Assembly (NCBI GenBank): GCA_014338405.1
Contig: JTDE01000294.1
Location: forward strand, 134,710-198,709
Direction: 5' to 3'
Source: Paragonimus skrjabini miyazakii
Lineage: Eukaryota > Platyhelminthes > Trematoda > Plagiorchiida > Troglotrematidae
DNA: 64,000 nucleotides
Shown here: positions 59,521 through 64,000 of the stretch, one piece after another
Numbering within the stretch: position 1 is the first letter of the stretch
Layout: each line of letters starts with the position of its first letter
Position numbers and translations under genes: made by a program
Notes under the pieces: generated by a model
What the model was told of the DNA's origin: nothing
The model's database searches: none
The model's input: the letters and a program-made list of their open reading frames with translations, nothing else

Positions 59521-61629
59521 ACATATATTCCCCTAAAAACCACGCACATGGTGGAGGATATTACTGATTATACTATACTGCTAGTGTGAACCATAATTAC
59601 GGCTTCTAGAAAAAGACTACCTGTTTTGCCAGGCCATAACCTTCGAGATGCAGTTATGAGAAGTTATATTTCGTGTAGGTGAGCCGACTGTCTCCACTGT
59701 ATTCCTGTCCGGAATGTCAGACTTAAGTCACTGAAACAAAACTCGAGATTCAGCATCTGAAGTCGAAATCGGAACAATCCAAACCTTCGTTAACTAATTC
59801 GCACTAAATCAGACCAATGTGTGACGCAAACGGGTGTAGTCTGTTGCGTACAATAGAAAGTACATCAGGGTGGAATACAAAAGCGTGAATATACTTCATC
59901 TATCGAATTGTCATTACACACCGAGTATTCCTAAATGGTCAAGGTTGCAAACAGCAGTTTTTGGCAATTTTCGCCAGGCATATACAATTACAAGAGATTC
60001 GTTAGACTTCTACACAAAAAAAGACCCACCACCACCCGGGTAGACAGTCATCCACAGCTTCCATGATGATTAATGTTGTGTATAACCAGTCTTGTTTTCT
60101 ATACAAGTCCAATGCATCTTTTATAATTGTATATACTTCATTTGCCGACCACTTTGATAGGTAGCTTTACCAGCAAATGCTATTTTGGGAAAGTTATATG
60201 TGAAACGTAAGTGGCCCATAATTCGGCTGGTGACTGGCACCCAGATAAAGAAATGGCGAGAACTGAAATGCCCTTACAGAAACCACGAAAACACGGTCAT
60301 GTAGCACATTTTTAGTTGTGCACAGGTTTGAATTTCACTAAAGCACAACCGATTTTTCATTATTAATCTTGAGATAACACCAACCTGTGGTCCTCTATAA
60401 CATACAATAATATAACAAGATATACTTTGAAAATACTGATTAATTACTAGAGTTACTAGCATTGTTTCAGACATCTATATTCTTGCCATAAATGACTACT
60501 TGTTAATGGTGGGTAGAACGACCGCACAATGTTCTTCTTACATATGCAATCGTCATTGCATATGATAATTTTCCTTAATCAATGTGGTACTGAATCCACA
60601 AAATAATGGTGTAGAGTTGTGTTCCACCTAACCAAGCCTTACACGTAATTGGTTGAGACAAATTGTGAATAACAAAGGAAAATGTGTAATTACTTTATGC
60701 TTTAGGTGTTTGGAGGAATTTCTTGTAACATGATGTCCACAAGACGGTTGGTACTGAGTTTCTTGGTAATAGCTTTCAGCTTTATGTACAAAAATAACGT
60801 CAGTTTGATTTTTGGATTCCGATTTGATCAACTGATGCCCATTGAAATGTGATATCTTCCTACTGAACGCGAAAGAAGTTGATCAATATAGGCGTCCACT
60901 AGGTCGTTCGTCTTCAAACCAGAATCGATTCAGACAACTCAATATTTTCGGCAATAAAACTATTCAGCTAACTCAGTTCCATATGTAATATCACGTGTCC
61001 AAATTCATGTACAACACAAGTCAATGTGCCACACAAAAGCTAAATTGATGAATTTAATAAGTGCACACGTTTTCTGAACGATGCCCGCGATTCCGGCAAG
61101 CTACTCTGTCCTCCTTATTATTGCAGATATTGTTTTATTTAAACTCTTTCTCAGTGTAGTCAACAAACAGTGTATTGACTGGAAAACGTCTTGTGTAAAT
61201 TATGGAAATTACATAACAAAACTGAGCAACGTGTCGAAACAATCGATAAGAGATGTGTACATAATTTTTTAACTAAAATTCACACTAAACTCTCCCAAAC
61301 GTTCTATAAATTTTGGGATTACTGATTCACTGTCATCTCCATGACACAGATATATGTGCTTATATGTAGGACTTACACAGTTTTACATAACCGAGAACAG
61401 TACATTGAAATGGTGAATAAGAAGACGTTCGACTTTTATGCGATGTTATTTAATTATGGTCAGTCATCTTCTTACTTCCTGCGTGATCTCGAGAGTATCT
61501 AAGTTGGCTATCTGTTTCCGTCTGTACTCTTTGATAAGAGAGCAAGTATGATAAACACCTCGAAAAGTATACTGAAACAAAAACGTAGAAAAACAACACT
61601 CCGAGTGATAAAAATTAGATATCCCAAAT
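59521..61629. other. Unassigned DNA
   Basis: No gene recognised. A 10-bp inverted repeat with 4-base spacer lies at 60541-60564 (CATATGCAAT and ATTGCATATG). It has no evident role. Confidence 0.5.
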
Positions 61630-62384
61630 TTGACGTTTGGTGGTGTGCACTTTGCAGACTGAGAGTGCATGGTGCCTTTGCAGGTTTGCTGTGATTAAGT
61701 AAATTAATTGTTTGATACTGACGTCGCGTAGGTTGTGGGCCGGTTTGTTTATCAGGTAAGCTGCATTAGCACATGTGTCAGTGTAGGGAATTAAACAGAG
61801 ATGCGTATCTTCAAGGTTAGGACGATGTTTGTTAATCTGGAGCACATCTGGCGACAAAGAGGTATCTCTTTGCTTCCGGAAGGGTCGCGTACATAAGGCG
61901 GCAGTGGGGGCTGTGTTACCTTACGGCAGCGAAACAGGGCCGCTCAGAGTAAAAGAGGTGAACCGGCTTCAGATGTTTGACCACCGATGTTTGTTTTCGA
62001 TCGCTCGTGCCGGGTGGCGTCAACGAGTGGGCGACGAGGATGTTAGGAAGCGGGTGTTTGGCATTGATTGTCAAACGAATTCTTTTGTTCACTCCGTAAA
62101 TTTTCACAGACTTAGATGGTTAATTCATGTAGCGAGGATACCAACTATTCCTCTGCCACATCGATCACTGGTTGCCGACACTGCGGCCGACTGGCACAAG
62201 GTACGAGTTGGACGGATGATGACCTGGCGTAGACAAATGGAATCGTTCACAAATGGATTGGTCACTGTAGATGGAGTTTGTCTCACAGGCTGGGTCCCTT
62301 GCAGCTGACAGAGTTAGTGGCTGGAGACATTAGGTGAGATGACGGTTAACTGTCCTCAGTGGCGTGAATATTGTCGCTGTTAGG
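61630..62384 (+). pseudogene. LINE ORF2 C-terminal remnant (second LINE family)
   Basis: The plus strand follows the region downstream of the RT catalytic box in a trematode-abundant LINE. From about 61634 a weak FGGVHFA block appears, then VVGRFVYQVSCIS (about 61730-61770). After a frame change come KGRVHKAAVGAVLPYGSET, then FDHRCLFSIARAGW, VRKRVFGIDC, HRLRWLIHVARIP, MTWRRQMES and CLTGWVP. After two stops the usual ending continues as WLETLGEMT, then PQWREYCRC (to 62384). The RT active site and endonuclease are not present, so this is a 5'-truncated copy, as LINE insertions usually are. It differs from the 25960 LINE. Inactive. Confidence 0.88.
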
Positions 62385-62640
62385 TCGAGTTGTCTATGAA
62401 GTGAGAGCTTTTAATGACGTGGATCAATGAAAGCTGTAAGGAAGCTACCTTGCTGATGACTCCTTACTTTCACATGCGGCTCGGTTGTTTGTCTGCGAAG
62501 TGTAGGCGCCTTGATTTTGTATATTTGAATATTGATGTAGCTATTTTTAATAAATATATTCCATTCTTCTCCTCTTTTTTTCTTTCTTCCCCTATACGTT
62601 TTTTCCCTTCGTGGTTGGGTATTAGTTAAGCATCATTGTG
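62385..62640 (+). other. 3' UTR of the second LINE
   Basis: Non-coding sequence continues in the element's direction. It contains AATAAATATATT (about 62549) as a possible polyadenylation region and a pyrimidine-rich run (62570-62610). The element end and a target duplication could not be fixed. Confidence 0.45.
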
Positions 62641-64000
62641 AACCACTGATGTATTGCTGTCTACAATGATGAAGGTGATGATTTGCACAGAATGACCGTC
62701 GTTTGAGTGGAAAAACACCAACCTCTTCCACGAGGTTAGTAATTTGTACAGTGTGTGGATGATGGCTAAAAGTGATGAAGGTCCACGATCGGTTTTACGG
62801 TTACTGTCATTCATCAGGAACGCGTTTAGATGACAATCAACCACCCACCGTAATACACTATCGATAGATGCCAAACTTTGCAGTTAACGACCAAGTCGCG
62901 AGTTAGTTGCGCTGTTTATCTATGATTCACTGGGAACCGTAGGTCAGCAGAGATTTTGAATTCACTTGCCGCAACTGAGAGTGAACTTAATCTACTCGGA
63001 GATTTAAGATAACCTCATAATTTGCAAAATAATAATCTTGCGTTAAGTTTTAACAATAACCATATACTGCTTGCGTGATTTCGCCTTGCATAGTTTCAAT
63101 GCCATTTATCACTGTCGTCGTAGTAGTTGCCGTTAACATCTAAGATCGTCTTCACTGAGTTTGATAAAAATGATAGAAATATCTCAAAATTGATTTATCG
63201 GTTTTTTTATTTTTGTGTATTGGAACATTATCGAAGCAGCATCCTAACCATATCCGTAGGCAATCTATGTGTAAAATTTCAAAGTTGGTGTTACCAAATA
63301 AGAGTGGTAATACGCCAGTCAATGTCACGTAAATTTTCAAATTTTATAAATTAAACACTAGCTTTTTAAAACATTCTAAAACCTCTGAATCTGCATAATT
63401 TCAACAAAATTGGCAGCAAGAATAGTCACAGATCAAACCTAGATGAAAATCATATATGTGAAAATTGTTATAAACGAAGGGTCGAATGATTTCCAGTAGA
63501 CTGTGATTCTAGATTCACAAAGGTATCAGTGACTATATTTGATGGTGTTGTTTCATTTTCAGACCTCAACAAAGTGAACGGTGGAGTAAAATGAATTATC
63601 TGTATAGAAATGCGAAAATCAAGGCCAAACTCTGAGAGTCTCTGAAGCTGTCAGAATGTGATGAGAAACACCGTTGGTGAAGGCAAGTGTGATGCGTCAG
63701 AATTTACCCGTGACTATAATTGACTGTTTTAGCGATCCTCTATTGTTATCCAGTCGTTCACTGAGCTGAGTGGTATTCGCGTTTTCTCTCCGACAAGCGC
63801 CTTGTAAGAAGACAAATTTGTCTTGCCCCCCAAAAAAACAAATGTGGTAACCAGCAAGCTGGTATAACAATGTTTACCACTATTTTCATTGAAAGAGGGC
63901 GTGCAGATGGTTGAAAAACAAAAATTATTCTCATTTGTGTAGCGCCAACAGTGGCTTTCAGAGGTTTGTCAAAGCCACTGGTCACGGTTTTAAGTAAAAT
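62641..64000. other. Unassigned DNA
   Basis: No gene or repeat recognised up to the window end. Frames up to 82 codons lack motifs. Confidence 0.55.

Noticed and set aside
60541..60564. 10-bp inverted repeat CATATGCAAT / ATTGCATATG
   Set aside because: It is perfect but short, and such palindromes are frequent in AT-rich DNA. No link to a function is visible.

Overview
The window reads as repeat-rich, AT-rich eukaryotic nuclear DNA, most likely from a digenean flatworm (trematode). I infer this from the company of elements: Penelope-like elements, two trematode-style LINEs, two Ty3/Gypsy lineages and tRNA-derived SINEs. The LINE tail at 61630-62384 and the Penelope pieces at 14305-15134 and 15690-15880 resemble families abundant in flukes. 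There are no bacterial-style operons or ribosome binding sites. I recognise no intact host gene. Every protein-coding stretch I can name belongs to a broken mobile element, so the window is probably intergenic or deep intronic.

Layout. 1-14300 is mostly unassigned AT-rich DNA with at least five copies of one tRNA-derived SINE family (3241-3430 minus, 3420-3684 plus, 9411-9500 minus, 10105-10345 plus, 11535-11735 plus). 14305-15880 holds a decayed Penelope-like element (RT thumb, linker and GIY-YIG domain), its 3' tail with a hammerhead-like core, and part of a second copy in the same orientation. 16560-16830 is a head-to-head pair of a second SINE family. 17985-20440 has unidentified minus-strand reading frames, one resembling a FLYWCH zinc finger. 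24600-25330 is a GC-richer block of unknown origin. 25960-27350 is the 3' half of a LINE (RT palm to C-terminal zinc-finger-like motif).

32800-40000 contains a faint Penelope trace, a 36-bp minisatellite, a 210-bp insertion with a 10-bp target duplication and a perfect 146-bp palindrome (34451-34660), the integrase end of a Gypsy element on the minus strand (36820-37545), and a second copy of the palindrome family (39641-39804). 44457-48621 is a nearly full-length but dead Ty3/Gypsy element: 5' LTR, candidate primer site, gag with CCHC knuckle, protease, RT, RNase H, integrase and a stub of 3' LTR. It carries nine in-frame stops and about four frameshifts and lacks the RT YxDD box. 61630-62640 is a second, different LINE tail with 3' UTR. 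The remaining stretches are described as unassigned.

The most interesting observations are the palindromic insertion with its target-site duplication, hammerhead-ribozyme-like cores near Penelope-type sequences, and the repeated head-to-head pairing of SINEs. All translations, motif matches and pairings were read by eye without database searches.
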